From Sulfuricurvum sp. (lineage in GTDB: Bacteria; Campylobacterota; Campylobacteria; Campylobacterales; Sulfurimonadaceae), in NCBI RefSeq assembly GCF_028713855.1, contig NZ_JAQTNN010000001.1, positions 124,001-188,000 on the forward strand: a stretch of DNA of 64,000 bases. The letters run 5' to 3'. Below the pieces are notes generated by a model. The model was not told the DNA's origin, searched no databases, and saw nothing but the letters and a program-made list of their open reading frames with translations. Made by a program: the position numbers and the translations under genes. Below are positions 27,929-37,732 of the stretch, one piece after another. Positions within the stretch are counted from its first letter, which is position 1; each line of letters starts with the position of its first letter.

Positions 27929-30859
27929 ATGAGTACAGAAGAGATCGGGGCACTGCTAAGCGACAAATCAAAGCTCCTTTCCGAAATCTATTTCGAACTT
28001 CAATCGGTATGTGAAGCCAAATACGGTCCTGATACTCTTGTTATTATCGAAGTAGGCTCGTTTTTCGAGGTTTATGAGGTCAACAACGAAGCAATGAAAA
28101 TCGGTAAGGCCAAAGAAGTTGCCGAATTTCTCAATATCCAGCTCACCCGTAAAAATAAAACAATACTTGAAAACTCCATCCAAAACCCTCTCCTCGCCGG
28201 TGTTCCTACCGTTTCCATCGAGCGGTATCTCAGCCGTTTGGTGCAGTCGAAAAAATACACGATCGTCCTTGTCCGTCAGCAGGGTGAAGTTCCCCATATC
28301 CGCCGCTACATCTCCAACATTATCTCTCCGGGGACGAATTTCGACTATATTGCCGAAGCGAGCGAGAACTATATTGCCTCGCTGTTGATCGATCAAAATA
28401 ACGGTGTCTATTCCGTAGGGTATTCGGCGATTGATGTGGGAACAGGGAAAACGCTCATCAACGAGATCCACGGAACTCGCGAAGACAAAACCTATGCTCT
28501 GGATGAAGTGTTTACGCTACTCCAAAGCTACCAAACCTCCGAAGTGGTGGTGACGTTTTGTGCCGGAGATATCGATCGGGATGAAGTAACCCGTTATCTG
28601 GAGATCAAAAATCACCATCGAACGTCGATGAATGAGAAGCGTCTGCGGATTGATTACCAAAACGAACTGTTCGAGCGGATTTATCAGATACGCTCACTCC
28701 TTAGCCCCATCGAGTACCTCGATCTGGAGCGTTATCCCTACGCTTCGGAATCGCTTTGTATCCTTATCAACGTCATTATCGATCACGATGCGGGGATTAT
28801 TGAAAAGATGAACCGTCCTACCTTTTTGGGGACGAATCGCTATATGTATCTGGGAAATAATGCGGCAGAGCAGTTGGGGATCATTTCACGCGATCATGAT
28901 GAAATGACACTCCTCAAACTCATCGATAAAACCTCCACGGCAATGGGAAAACGGCTACTGCGTGAGCGGCTTCTCAATCCTATCTGTGATGTTAAACTCC
29001 TCGAAGAGCGGTACGATTTAATCGATAAGATGAGTGATCACATTGCACCGTTTGAGACGAAACTCAAAGAAGTGTATGATCTGGAACGGATTTTACGCCG
29101 TCTGAAACTCGGAAAGCTCCACCCGTTTGAGCTTGCCTATTTTTACGCATCGCTTAGTGCGGCGGAGAGTTTATTTGAGGATGCCGCACGTTTGGGTGTT
29201 GCTTACGATAAAGCGAGTGCGCAGGAGTGTGCTCATTGTGCCTCTGAGCTTCGGCGAGTATTTAATATCGAAGCGTGCGCTAAATTTCGGCGTGACCAGA
29301 TTGATGAGAACCTATTCAAGGAGGGGATCGATCCCTCTATCGATGCTTTGGAACAACTTCAAAGCAACAACCTTTCGAAATTGAATACGATTATCGGACA
29401 TATTGATACGTTTTTTGAATCCGGGGGATCGTATGCCTCTATCGGATGGTTAGAGAGTGAGGGGTACCATCTTTTAATGACCCGTAACCGTTATGTGAGT
29501 GTCGAAGAGGCACTCCATAACAGCTTCTTTACGCTGGACAATCAGCATTACTTTTTTCGCGATTTTCAGGTTCGTAAACTTAAAACAGCGGTGAAACTCT
29601 CTTCGACCCTTTTGGATGAACTCTCTATCGAAAATGCGGGAGCCAAGTCACGTATGATCGCTCAGGTAAAAGAGCGCTACCGTGAACATCTCGAAGAGAT
29701 TGAACGACGCTTTTCCCATGCGATCGAACATCTGATCTCGTTTCTCGCTGTCGTGGATGTGAGTTTAAGCGGCGCGAAGTGTGCAAAGCAATACCGCTAT
29801 ATCCGTCCGTCCATCGTCCCCTCCCCAAAAGCGTTTATCGAGACGGTGGGATTGCGCCATCCCCTCATCGAATCGCGAGAAGAGAACGGGATATTTATCC
29901 CCAATGATCTTTTTTTAGGTTCACTCGATCAGCACACCTATGAAGAACACCCGACGATTGAAAACGGCGAGGATGTCAAAGGGGTGCTTTTGTACGGCAT
30001 CAACTCCAGCGGGAAATCTTCCTTGATGAAGAGTATCGGACTCTCGGTCGTGATGGCGCAGGGGGGATTTTTCGTTCCGTGCGCCATGATGCGCTTCTCT
30101 CCCGTCGATAAGCTCCTTACCCGTATCGTTTCCAAAGACAACCTTTACAAAGGGCTTTCGACGTTTGCCGTAGAGATGCTTGAGCTGCGCAATATCTTTA
30201 ACCGTGCAACCGAAAATACCCTTATTCTAGGTGATGAGATCAGCCACGGGACGGAGACCGAATCGGCTCTCGCCATCGTCGCGAGTGCGATTCTCAAGCT
30301 TCGAGAGATCGGGAGTATGTTTATCTTTGCTACCCATCTGCATCAGCTCTCATCCCTCGAAGAGATTAAAAAAGCGCGTGAGATCGTGCTGCTTCATTTG
30401 GGTGTTTATTACGATGAGGCGAGCGATAAGCTGGTGTATGACCGTAAGCTCAAAAGCGGAAGCGGCTCAACACTGTACGGATTGGAATTTGCCAAATCGC
30501 TCCACATGGATGAGACTTTTCTGAAAAAGGCGTATGAGATCCGAGGACGGATCACCGATAAAACCCATGAAGCTTCGATGCTGAAGCGGGAGAAAAAGAG
30601 CCGTTATAACAACAAGCTCTTTTTGACCAAATGTGCATTGTGTGATGAAGCGGTTGATGAGGTGCACCACATCGTCCCTCAGGCGAACGCGGATGATGGC
30701 GGTTCTATCGGGCACTATGGGATGAATCACCGCTACAATCTTATTCCTTTGTGTGCTAAGCACCATCGCCTTGTCCATGAGGGAAAAATTTCCATCCATG
30801 GCTTTGTAATGGGTGAGGACGGTTTACGGCTCAGTTATACTGAGAGTAGTGAAAAATAA
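27929..30859 (+). CDS. MutS7-type mismatch-repair ATPase fused to an HNH nuclease
   Basis: A 976-residue MutS homologue. A mismatch-recognition-like N-terminus (about 20-130) has an F-x-E motif in GSFFEVYE (F45, E47). A connector and lever/core region covers about 140-600. The ABC ATPase has Walker [10 protein letters not shown] near 690 and Walker [13 protein letters not shown] near 765. From about 905 to the end there is an HNH endonuclease with a probable zinc site: CALC, then DEVHHIVPQ, a conserved N in RYNLIPL, and CAKHHRLVH. This MutS-HNH layout defines the MutS7 subgroup known from octocoral mitochondria, giant viruses and Epsilonproteobacteria. Fusing recognition and nicking could replace MutL and MutH, which Campylobacterota lack. 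That role is inference. The gene shows no frameshift and has the base composition of the core genome. Confidence 0.92.
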   Translation: MSTEEIGALLSDKSKLLSEIYFELQSVCEAKYGPDTLVIIEVGSFFEVYEVNNEAMKIGKAKEVAEFLNIQLTRKNKTILENSIQNPLLAGVPTVSIERYLSRLVQSKKYTIVLVRQQGEVPHIRRYISNIISPGTNFDYIAEASENYIASLLIDQNNGVYSVGYSAIDVGTGKTLINEIHGTREDKTYALDEVFTLLQSYQTSEVVVTFCAGDIDRDEVTRYLEIKNHHRTSMNEKRLRIDYQNELFERIYQIRSLLSPIEYLDLERYPYASESLCILINVIIDHDAGIIEKMNRPTFLGTNRYMYLGNNAAEQLGIISRDHDEMTLLKLIDKTSTAMGKRLLRERLLNPICDVKLLEERYDLIDKMSDHIAPFETKLKEVYDLERILRRLKLGKLHPFELAYFYASLSAAESLFEDAARLGVAYDKASAQECAHCASELRRVFNIEACAKFRRDQIDENLFKEGIDPSIDALEQLQSNNLSKLNTIIGHIDTFFESGGSYASIGWLESEGYHLLMTRNRYVSVEEALHNSFFTLDNQHYFFRDFQVRKLKTAVKLSSTLLDELSIENAGAKSRMIAQVKERYREHLEEIERRFSHAIEHLISFLAVVDVSLSGAKCAKQYRYIRPSIVPSPKAFIETVGLRHPLIESREENGIFIPNDLFLGSLDQHTYEEHPTIENGEDVKGVLLYGINSSGKSSLMKSIGLSVVMAQGGFFVPCAMMRFSPVDKLLTRIVSKDNLYKGLSTFAVEMLELRNIFNRATENTLILGDEISHGTETESALAIVASAILKLREIGSMFIFATHLHQLSSLEEIKKAREIVLLHLGVYYDEASDKLVYDRKLKSGSGSTLYGLEFAKSLHMDETFLKKAYEIRGRITDKTHEASMLKREKKSRYNNKLFLTKCALCDEAVDEVHHIVPQANADDGGSIGHYGMNHRYNLIPLCAKHHRLVHEGKISIHGFVMGEDGLRLSYTESSEK

Positions 30860-30865
30860 AAGTGG

Positions 30866-30871
30866 TATAAT
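30866..30871 (+). promoter_or_regulatory. Possible -10 box for the HepT/MNT pair
   Basis: TATAAT seven bases after the MutS stop and 21 bases before the hepT ATG. The upstream region lacks T-runs, so this is a moderate call. GAGGAG serves as the ribosome-binding site. Confidence 0.35.
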
Positions 30872-30891
30872 CACTAAAAAGAGGAGATGGC

Positions 30892-31368
30892 ATGACAAAC
30901 GTTCAATCTGTTTTACACAAACGGTTTGAGAAGGCAGAAAAGCATTACGAAGCATTCCGTGATTATTGTCATTTGATCGAAAAACTCTCCTCCGTGAAAA
31001 ATATTTTTACTATCGATGTTTTTATTCAGATGCCCCCAGAAGAAAAAGCGATTCTCGACGCCTATCTCAAACGATTTGCGTCATTGCAGGATTTTTTAGG
31101 GGCGAAAATATTTCCTCTTTTGATCGAAATTAGCGGTATGGGAACGGTCAAAATGTCCGAAGTCCTGTTTATGATGGAAAAAGAGGGAATTATCGACAGT
31201 TTTGATAATTGGATGGAGTTGCGCGAAATCCGAAACGAACTCGAACATGATTATCCTGATGAGCTCCAAGAGGCACTGGATGATCTGAAATTTTGCGTCG
31301 ATCATTTCGGGCGGTTGGAGAGCTATTATCTAAATTCCAAAGCGTTTGCGGAGAGGTTTACTTCATGA
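30892..31368 (+). CDS. hepT: HepT-like HEPN-domain toxin
   Basis: A 158-residue, mostly helical HEPN protein of the HepT (DUF86) type. These are RNases that act as toxins in type VII toxin-antitoxin systems. The catalytic R-x4-H-x-Y motif is intact: R114, H119 and Y121 in REIRNELEHDYP. In the characterised Shewanella system the antitoxin nucleotidyltransferase blocks the toxin by adding AMPs to this tyrosine. Its stop overlaps the next start by four bases (ATGA), and the toxin-first order matches known hepT-mntA pairs. It sits directly behind the MutS-HNH gene. Identity is well supported by motif plus partner; activity is inferred. Confidence 0.85.
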   Translation: MTNVQSVLHKRFEKAEKHYEAFRDYCHLIEKLSSVKNIFTIDVFIQMPPEEKAILDAYLKRFASLQDFLGAKIFPLLIEISGMGTVKMSEVLFMMEKEGIIDSFDNWMELREIRNELEHDYPDELQEALDDLKFCVDHFGRLESYYLNSKAFAERFTS

Positions 31369-31658
31369 GACTCCCTGAAACACTCAAATCTTCTATACTC
31401 AAAGCGATAGAGGAGTCTTTCGGGAATGTCGAAATCTATCTTTTTGGCAGTCGTACCGATGATACGAAGCGTGGCGGTGATATCGATATCGCAATTCGAA
31501 CGGATATGACCCGTGAACACTTCCGCAAACACAAGATAGCGTTTGTATCGTTGCTGATGCGGATGGGGTTTGATCTGAAAATTGATTTGGTTCAGTACCA
31601 CGATTCGATGGATGCACTGCTCAAAAGCGAGATTTGCTCCAATGGAATCAAACTCTAA
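31365..31658 (+). CDS. mntA: MNT-type nucleotidyltransferase antitoxin
   Basis: A 97-residue minimal nucleotidyltransferase, the likely antitoxin partner of the HepT protein. The start at 31365 overlaps the hepT stop by four bases and has a GGAGAGG ribosome-binding site; the frame is open upstream but inside hepT. The active-site motif is FGSRTDDTKRGGDIDIAI, that is GS, nine residues, then DxD. The spacing is one shorter than the commonly quoted ten. A third acidic residue is likely D in KIDLVQY. The protein probably AMPylates the toxin's tyrosine. The gene ends ten bases before the convergent Cache-CheW gene. Confidence 0.85.
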   Translation: MRLPETLKSSILKAIEESFGNVEIYLFGSRTDDTKRGGDIDIAIRTDMTREHFRKHKIAFVSLLMRMGFDLKIDLVQYHDSMDALLKSEICSNGIKL

Positions 31659-31668
31659 TTCCTCTCTA

Positions 31669-34248
31669 TTAGGCCATTACTTTATGCATCGGGTGTGAAT
31701 AGGGCTGGATAAGCTGCAAATAAATTTTTGGAATGTCGAGGATTGAAATCATCTCATTTCCGAAATCCTCGGCACGATCAGGAATAATGACCGCTTTGGT
31801 CAGTGAATTCTCATTTTTCAAAATATTGCTGTAGTGACTGATAGAGCGGATCGGAATTTCAGGGCTGCTGTAGATGGCATCCACAGCCAATCCCAGATAA
31901 ACGACTTGTCTTTCTATTACGGCTTTTACCAGAATGATGGTATCACGCTCTTTGTCGTACTTTTTCTCCATCCCAAGCAATTTAGCGAGCGATATAACAC
32001 TCACCATCCGTTTCTCATAGCTGATGACGCCCAGATTGTATTCGCTGGCATGGAGTATTGAGGTAAGCTCTTGATGAACCAGAGAACAGACAACATTTTT
32101 TGATTCGATTGCAAAGAGCGATCCTCCCACAAAAAAGGTTGATATTTCGGAAGTCTCTTCGGTTCCGTTGGCTTTAGGATACGTATAGACACGTTGCGTA
32201 GGAGCTTCACTTTCAATGGCTTGAATCTCACCGATAGGCCGGTAGAGGAGTGCGATAATGTCATTATCGTATCCGTCGCTTTGTTTGTATTCTCGGTATC
32301 CGTTTGAGCAGGTTGCGCCGAGTGTGTAATAGGTTCCGTTATAAGGAAGGATCTGTGCATCGCTTTGTCCCGGGGTGAGTTCTAAGATCGATACCGGAAG
32401 ATGGAGTATCTCTCCTACTTTGATGGTTGCGGTTGTGGTAGAAATGACACGGCCGCTTCGATCGATAAAGAGGGCAAACATCCCCTCAGGAATTACATGA
32501 TTGTCATCTTTGGGGAGGGTATCGTGCAACATCGCTTCGAACTGAGATTCGGCATCAAAGACGATGCCTATTCCGCCAACATTTTCCTCATTAAAATTGC
32601 GGATACAGGCATTATAGATATAAGTTGAACGATTGGAATAATAGGGACTCGATTCGAATGCTGATACGACATATTCTTGGGTGGTTTTAAGTTCTAGCGT
32701 TTCCAGTGCCCATGAATATCCTACTTTTTTCCCGATTACAGCATTGTCGCCCGGATTGGAGACAGCTATAATTGTCCCTTCACGATCGTAAATGAACATT
32801 GCGCTGTAGACGGTATAGAGACCATTGATATAACCTAAAATGGTATTCATTTTTTCACGATTTTCTTCACTTACATTGATATTCGATAAACATTCGCGGA
32901 AGGTTGTTGTCAGCGCCCACCATCGGCAATCATTGGCTCTCTCATACAGGTTCCGATCCATGATATCAATCGCGAGGGAGGATTGGAACTTTAAATCTTC
33001 AAGATACTGGATCAGCATCGCCGTGTTGAGATTGGCGACAGTATGATCAAAAACTCGTTTCGTCTCTTCACCTGTTTTCGATATTTCTGAGAGGAGCGCT
33101 TTGGTAAAGGGGCTTTCATGACCGACTGAGTTGGCTATTTGGACATTTCCGTTCCATACGGTAATATCGAGTTCGCTTTGAATTTTTTTTGCTTTATCCA
33201 AGATATCTTGAAGCTCTTGCGGATAGTAGGTTTTTGCATTGGCAACCCTATCAAACAAATCATTTTTTAGAAATGAGGATCGTGAAGAGGAACGAAATGC
33301 TAAGTGAAGGGGAACCATCGCATGCCCGATCCATCCTGAACCGTTGTATCCTTGATATCCGGTTGTTTTTACCGCTTTGTAGAGGTATTCGAAACCGGTA
33401 TAATAGGTTTGATGATCCTCATTATTACGCGGTGGAAGATTTGAGCCGATCGGAACATGATGGGCAGAGGATGAGGCAATAACCTCTCCGTATGGACTGA
33501 GAAGTTCGAGAGCGATATAGGGATTATCGCGGGTAAGTTTGTGAAAAATACTTTTTAGCTCATTTTCAAATCGGAAAATCAGACACAATACTCCCAACGG
33601 TTCATCATTCTTAGGATTACAGACACGGTAGGAATAAATAAGTGAGGGTTTATGGTGGGTGAGATCACTTGCACGATAGGTTTCGACATAGCCTTGATAG
33701 GTTCGCAGTGATTCTTGCAGTAGTGGATCTTTTGAAACGGTGATCGGATTGCTATGATCGAGCTGTACGAGCACTTTGCCTTTTGTATCGAGGAGAATGA
33801 TATTTTCATAGACACTGTATTTTGAGACGTATTCGGCAAAGCGTTCCGTTAGGGCTTCTTTTTTCTTTATTTTAATTTCGCGTTTTTCGTCTGAAGCAGA
33901 CATATCGGTTGAGTGTAAAAAGAGAAGGTAATCGCGGATGTCATCATCGGTAGCGAGAAATCCGATATCGGCAGTACGTTCAAAAAGGTTTCGGATCAGA
34001 ATATCTATCGCTGTTTGAGCTTTGGACTCGAGTTCATTGAGACTTTTATTGAATGTCTCTTCTATCAGACGTTTAAGTGGTTCGTCGAGTAAGTCCTCGA
34101 ACGCTTTACGCGTTTCACTTGTGTCCATTCCGATATTGGACATAGAACCAAGGAGCGTGAGTAAATCCCATTTTCCTGAGAGATTATTCATATTTTTTTC
34201 AAAATTTTGAACATCGGACATATAACTGATGAGATGACTGCGTTGCAT
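31669..34248 (-). CDS. Soluble double-Cache protein with C-terminal CheW domain
   Basis: An 859-residue protein starting at the ATG at 34248, which has GGAG eight bases upstream. A longer frame uses a TTG without a site. It has no membrane segment or signal peptide. Two Cache-like sensor modules each begin with a related helix, AIDILIRNLFERTADIGFLA near 79 and AIDIMDRNLYERANDCRWWA near 434, so the sensor part is duplicated. The C-terminus (about 700-850) is a CheW-like coupling domain (FFVGGSLFAIES, GVISYEKRMVSVISLAKLLG, GLAVDAIYSSPEI). There is no receptor signalling domain, kinase or cyclase. It probably binds the CheA/receptor array and reports a cytoplasmic ligand. That is inference, since Cache domains normally lie outside the membrane. 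Confidence 0.75.
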   Translation of the reverse strand: MQRSHLISYMSDVQNFEKNMNNLSGKWDLLTLLGSMSNIGMDTSETRKAFEDLLDEPLKRLIEETFNKSLNELESKAQTAIDILIRNLFERTADIGFLATDDDIRDYLLFLHSTDMSASDEKREIKIKKKEALTERFAEYVSKYSVYENIILLDTKGKVLVQLDHSNPITVSKDPLLQESLRTYQGYVETYRASDLTHHKPSLIYSYRVCNPKNDEPLGVLCLIFRFENELKSIFHKLTRDNPYIALELLSPYGEVIASSSAHHVPIGSNLPPRNNEDHQTYYTGFEYLYKAVKTTGYQGYNGSGWIGHAMVPLHLAFRSSSRSSFLKNDLFDRVANAKTYYPQELQDILDKAKKIQSELDITVWNGNVQIANSVGHESPFTKALLSEISKTGEETKRVFDHTVANLNTAMLIQYLEDLKFQSSLAIDIMDRNLYERANDCRWWALTTTFRECLSNINVSEENREKMNTILGYINGLYTVYSAMFIYDREGTIIAVSNPGDNAVIGKKVGYSWALETLELKTTQEYVVSAFESSPYYSNRSTYIYNACIRNFNEENVGGIGIVFDAESQFEAMLHDTLPKDDNHVIPEGMFALFIDRSGRVISTTTATIKVGEILHLPVSILELTPGQSDAQILPYNGTYYTLGATCSNGYREYKQSDGYDNDIIALLYRPIGEIQAIESEAPTQRVYTYPKANGTEETSEISTFFVGGSLFAIESKNVVCSLVHQELTSILHASEYNLGVISYEKRMVSVISLAKLLGMEKKYDKERDTIILVKAVIERQVVYLGLAVDAIYSSPEIPIRSISHYSNILKNENSLTKAVIIPDRAEDFGNEMISILDIPKIYLQLIQPYSHPMHKVMA

Positions 34249-34291
34249 AAGTGCTCCTGTACAAAAATGATATGGATTGATTTGTGATGAC

Positions 34292-34297
34292 AGTATA
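34292..34297 (-). promoter_or_regulatory. Possible -10 box for the Cache-CheW gene
   Basis: On the minus strand TATACT lies about 44 bases before the ATG, following a T-rich region (CTATTTTTTTTCATTGCTCT). The gap between selO and this gene otherwise holds only short hairpins. Confidence 0.4.
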
Positions 34298-34413
34298 AAG
34301 AGCAATGAAAAAAAAATAGAAGGATGATTGATCAAAAAATAATCACTTTTTAGTGAGTTACATTTTGATTACAATCTATATGATTAAGAAACAAGCTTTT
34401 TGGAATAGAGCAA

Positions 34414-34437
34414 AGTTGTTCGCTAGGAGGAACAACT
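34414..34437 (-). terminator. Possible terminator overlapping the end of selO
   Basis: AGTTGTTC (34414-34421) and GAACAACT (34430-34437) form an eight-base-pair stem whose loop contains the selO stop codon. On the minus strand it is followed by TTTGCTCTATT. Confidence 0.45.
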
Positions 34438-35859
34438 CAGTTTTAGATTCGTGTGCTGTTGCGGGGTAACTCCGGCATAACGCTCAAACTTATTATGCTC
34501 ATCATACGGATTTTGTGCCAACATAAGCAGATCGTTAACGAGGGTAAAATCATCTTTTTCCGCCGCATCAATCGCTTCTTGAAGAATATAATTTTTGAGA
34601 ACATATTTTGGATTCGTGCGAAGCATGTGTTTATGCCGTTCCTCTACCGATGAGGTATTCAAATTCAATCTCTCATCATATCGATCACACCATTCGTTGA
34701 GCTGATTCGGTGCAAGAGTCATAGAAAGCAGCGTTTCTCGATTTCCATCGTATCGGCTCAATATACGGAAAAATGGGGTCATATCGATGCGCCCGTTTTC
34801 CATGACCGTAAATAAAGATCGCAGCAGATCGCTGTCATTTTCATTCGGTATATCAAGACCAAGTTTATCACGTAAAAGTTCCATAAGACGGGTCGTGAAA
34901 TAATCGCCGTATTTGTCCAGTTCTAACTGGAGCTTCTCTGTAGGGATGAGAGGTGAGAGGGCATGGGCAAGACGCTCTAGGTTCCAGTATCCGATTCGGG
35001 GCTGATTGTCATAGCTGTATCTGCCTTGCGCATCGGTATGGTTACAGATATAACCGCTCTCGAAGGTATCCATAAAGGCGAAGGGACCGTAATCGATGGT
35101 GATACCTATCGCAGACATGTTATCGGTGTTCATGACGCCGTGGTTAAAGCCGACCGATTGCCACTGTGCTATCATTTGTGCTGTTCGTTGCACGATTTCT
35201 GCGTACATTTTGAGATAGGCGTTTTCACTTCCTACAAACTGCGGGAACGATTCTTGGAGTAAAAAATCGGCTAAACGTTCGAGTTCTTTGTGTTTATTGG
35301 TATGGAAAAAATACTCAAAACTTCCAAATCGTATCCATGAGGGTGAGAGACGTAGAACGATTGCTCCGCGCTCCCACTTCTCACGCGCTACGCTCTCATC
35401 GGAACTAATGATCGCCAATGCACGACTGGTTGGAATTCCCAGACCATGCATCGCTTCACTTATCAAATATTCACGGATGGAAGAACGCAGTACCGCACGA
35501 CCATCGCCTTGACGGGAGTAGAGGGTTTGTCCGGAACCTTTGAGTTGGAGATTCCATCCGTTAGCACAGCCTAAATTGATAGCGCGACCGTCTCCGAGGC
35601 GTTGTACATAATACCCAAACTGATGACCGGCATAACACATAGCATAGGGGCGTGAACCTTTTAACAAGAGTGTCCCGTTGAGAAGTTTTTCGAGCTCTGC
35701 ATCGGTGAGATGAGAAGGGTCAATTCCCAAAAGTTTGGCTGCTTCAGGGTTGAGACTGACAAGTTTCGGATTTTTGAGAGGTGTGGGTGCGACTTCATGG
35801 TAGAAGATCGGATCGAGTGACAAATAGGGAGTGCTAAGGGTTAGGTTGGATAATTTCAT
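34423..35859 (-). CDS. selO: Protein adenylyltransferase SelO
   Basis: SelO is a pseudokinase-fold enzyme that transfers AMP from ATP to serine, threonine or tyrosine of target proteins, tied to redox stress. The 478-residue length is the same as E. coli SelO. Family stretches are clear: YAMCYAGHQFGYYVQRLGDG, GSGQTLYSRQGDGRAVLRSS, EYLISEAMHGLGIPTSRALA, and the catalytic metal-binding NTDNMSAIGITIDYGPFAF. The C-terminus ends in LKLSCSS, keeping a single cysteine where many members have a CxxC or selenocysteine. It appears to be a single-gene unit. Confidence 0.94.
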   Translation of the reverse strand: MKLSNLTLSTPYLSLDPIFYHEVAPTPLKNPKLVSLNPEAAKLLGIDPSHLTDAELEKLLNGTLLLKGSRPYAMCYAGHQFGYYVQRLGDGRAINLGCANGWNLQLKGSGQTLYSRQGDGRAVLRSSIREYLISEAMHGLGIPTSRALAIISSDESVAREKWERGAIVLRLSPSWIRFGSFEYFFHTNKHKELERLADFLLQESFPQFVGSENAYLKMYAEIVQRTAQMIAQWQSVGFNHGVMNTDNMSAIGITIDYGPFAFMDTFESGYICNHTDAQGRYSYDNQPRIGYWNLERLAHALSPLIPTEKLQLELDKYGDYFTTRLMELLRDKLGLDIPNENDSDLLRSLFTVMENGRIDMTPFFRILSRYDGNRETLLSMTLAPNQLNEWCDRYDERLNLNTSSVEERHKHMLRTNPKYVLKNYILQEAIDAAEKDDFTLVNDLLMLAQNPYDEHNKFERYAGVTPQQHTNLKLSCSS

Positions 35860-35920
35860 ATCAGAGTTTTACCGTAAGAAGTTAAAACCCAACGAGGGGA
35901 ATAAAAGGAGTTTTATTTTT

Positions 35921-37726
35921 TTAGGATTCTAAGAGAAGTTTTTTCTCATCACCCTCTTGTCGCAGTCGAATATGGGTTACTTTTCCCTTGGGTGAGATAG
36001 CATATTCTTGATGGGTTTTAGGATCGATAAATAGAACCCGATTATGTCCGTTATAAATATTGTTGTGGGTTACTACTGCATGTATATCAGCTGCATAGAG
36101 TTTTTCGAGTTCTTCACACAAGGTATGAAGAGAAAGTTCATCTTCTTTTAGTTTTCCAGAAAAATCTTTGAGCGCATTTACTTCTGCTTTGTATTGTATC
36201 AAACGGACAATATCTCCTTTTGCCGGCTCGGTACCATTTTTTTGTGCTTCCAAGACACGTTTCTGAAATTGTTTGATGCGGCTGTTTTTTTCTTTGAATG
36301 AGAGTTGTTTTGCACTGAATTCTTTGCTTTGCTCTTGTAAACGCGATGTTTTATCCCGTATATCGATCTCTAATGACGCGATTTTTTCGTGATAGCTCTC
36401 AATAGCGTCAGGATTAATGATGAGGTTATTTCCCTCACCTTCGATGTTCTGGATTTCAATAAGTTCCAACGCTGTGATTTTAGCATTGGAATGAAGCGTA
36501 TCGATATAGACTTTGTTGGCAATAATTTCTCCTCCTGCCATCGTTTTGATACGAACGATTTCCGCTTCGATTTTCCCTGCTTCCAATATATCGATATTGG
36601 CTTCTTTGGCTTTTAGATTACCGCGATGGAGGTGGATATTGGCAACTTCAGTGACATTGATTTGCGATTTTTTATGGGTTTGAGCCCCGATATTCAGTTT
36701 ACATGCTTGAATTTTGGCATTCCCACCGACAGTACCGCTGACATCAAGCTTTTGTACATCGATATTGACCCCTGAACCGATAGAGTCCTCATTGGAAATT
36801 TTCTTTTTGATTTTAAGTGAAATTTCTTTATCAATTCCGGCTTCAATGGAACCGGTTTTTTTGAAGCTGGCAGATTCGATTTGGAGTTCTTGAGAAATAG
36901 TAAAAATCCCTTTATGTCGTTGCACGTAGCCGGATACGCCAGCGTAAAAACGGATACTGCCGGAATCTTCATCACTGGTAATCGTTTTTTCATCAATGAG
37001 AATATATTTAGCATATTTGACGGAAGGTTCGGGAACCTGAATATGATTTCCGTCACAAGCACGTCCGTCACGTCCGTGTTTAGGAAAAATATATTCTAAA
37101 ATCAGATCACCAGGCTGAACTCCCTGAATAAGGCTATTCGTGTTACTGAGTTCTTTATAGTGGAGCAAAACCTTATCATTGATCGGTTGAACCGGAGGGA
37201 AACATTCGGCAATAGGAAGACGATAGGGCTCTTTCAGCGGCCCTTCTTTTTGGATTTTAAGGAGTAGACGATTGATCTCTAGATCTAAATTAACATCAAA
37301 TATTCCAATCATTAATCCATGTCGAAGTTCTCTTTTTACGATAGCTTCTTTGATCCACTCTTGAACCCCTTTTTTGAGAGGGATAGTTGATTTCGGATCG
37401 ATGATAGCGACCGCTTTGCTCTTGTATTTATCGGTGGCAATAGAGAAGTATAGATTGAGATAAGGATGTGGTTTGAATTCTCGTATACGGATTTGATACT
37501 CTTGACGAAGTGAAAAAAGATTGGAACGTATTTCGATTTCGGTGGTGTTTTCTAAAAGATTATTTCCTCTGAGATACTGCCACTCTTCATCTACCGTCCC
37601 TTTGAAATAGGTTTCGTATGAGAGCAGATCGAAATCAAATCCATCAGCAGATATCCCTTGCTTATTTGCCGCATTCAGCAAATCACTCATAATATTGGTT
37701 GATAGCTGAATGATCGGGGTTATCAC
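35921..37726 (-). CDS. FapA-like DUF342 protein
   Basis: A 601-residue protein of the DUF342/FapA family, which has a beta-helix-like repeat core and a coiled coil. The signature region PGDLILEYIFPKHGRDGRAC is at about 210-230. Beta-repeat stretches (about 300-430) are followed by a long coiled coil (about 440-545). Vibrio FapA takes part in flagellar assembly and signalling; the function here is unknown. The frame begins with GTG at 37726, six bases after the RND gene, without a good ribosome-binding site. A shorter start at 37690 (MSDLL) is possible. It is the last gene of the efflux operon by position. Confidence 0.8.
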   Translation of the reverse strand: MITPIIQLSTNIMSDLLNAANKQGISADGFDFDLLSYETYFKGTVDEEWQYLRGNNLLENTTEIEIRSNLFSLRQEYQIRIREFKPHPYLNLYFSIATDKYKSKAVAIIDPKSTIPLKKGVQEWIKEAIVKRELRHGLMIGIFDVNLDLEINRLLLKIQKEGPLKEPYRLPIAECFPPVQPINDKVLLHYKELSNTNSLIQGVQPGDLILEYIFPKHGRDGRACDGNHIQVPEPSVKYAKYILIDEKTITSDEDSGSIRFYAGVSGYVQRHKGIFTISQELQIESASFKKTGSIEAGIDKEISLKIKKKISNEDSIGSGVNIDVQKLDVSGTVGGNAKIQACKLNIGAQTHKKSQINVTEVANIHLHRGNLKAKEANIDILEAGKIEAEIVRIKTMAGGEIIANKVYIDTLHSNAKITALELIEIQNIEGEGNNLIINPDAIESYHEKIASLEIDIRDKTSRLQEQSKEFSAKQLSFKEKNSRIKQFQKRVLEAQKNGTEPAKGDIVRLIQYKAEVNALKDFSGKLKEDELSLHTLCEELEKLYAADIHAVVTHNNIYNGHNRVLFIDPKTHQEYAISPKGKVTHIRLRQEGDEKKLLLES

Positions 37727-37732
37727 GGCGGG

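Noticed and set aside
34249-34335. Upstream TTG extension of the Cache-CheW gene that would add a signal-peptide-like segment
   Set aside because: The TTG has no ribosome-binding site, the ATG at 34248 has GGAG at good spacing, and export would place CheW in the periplasm, where it cannot work.
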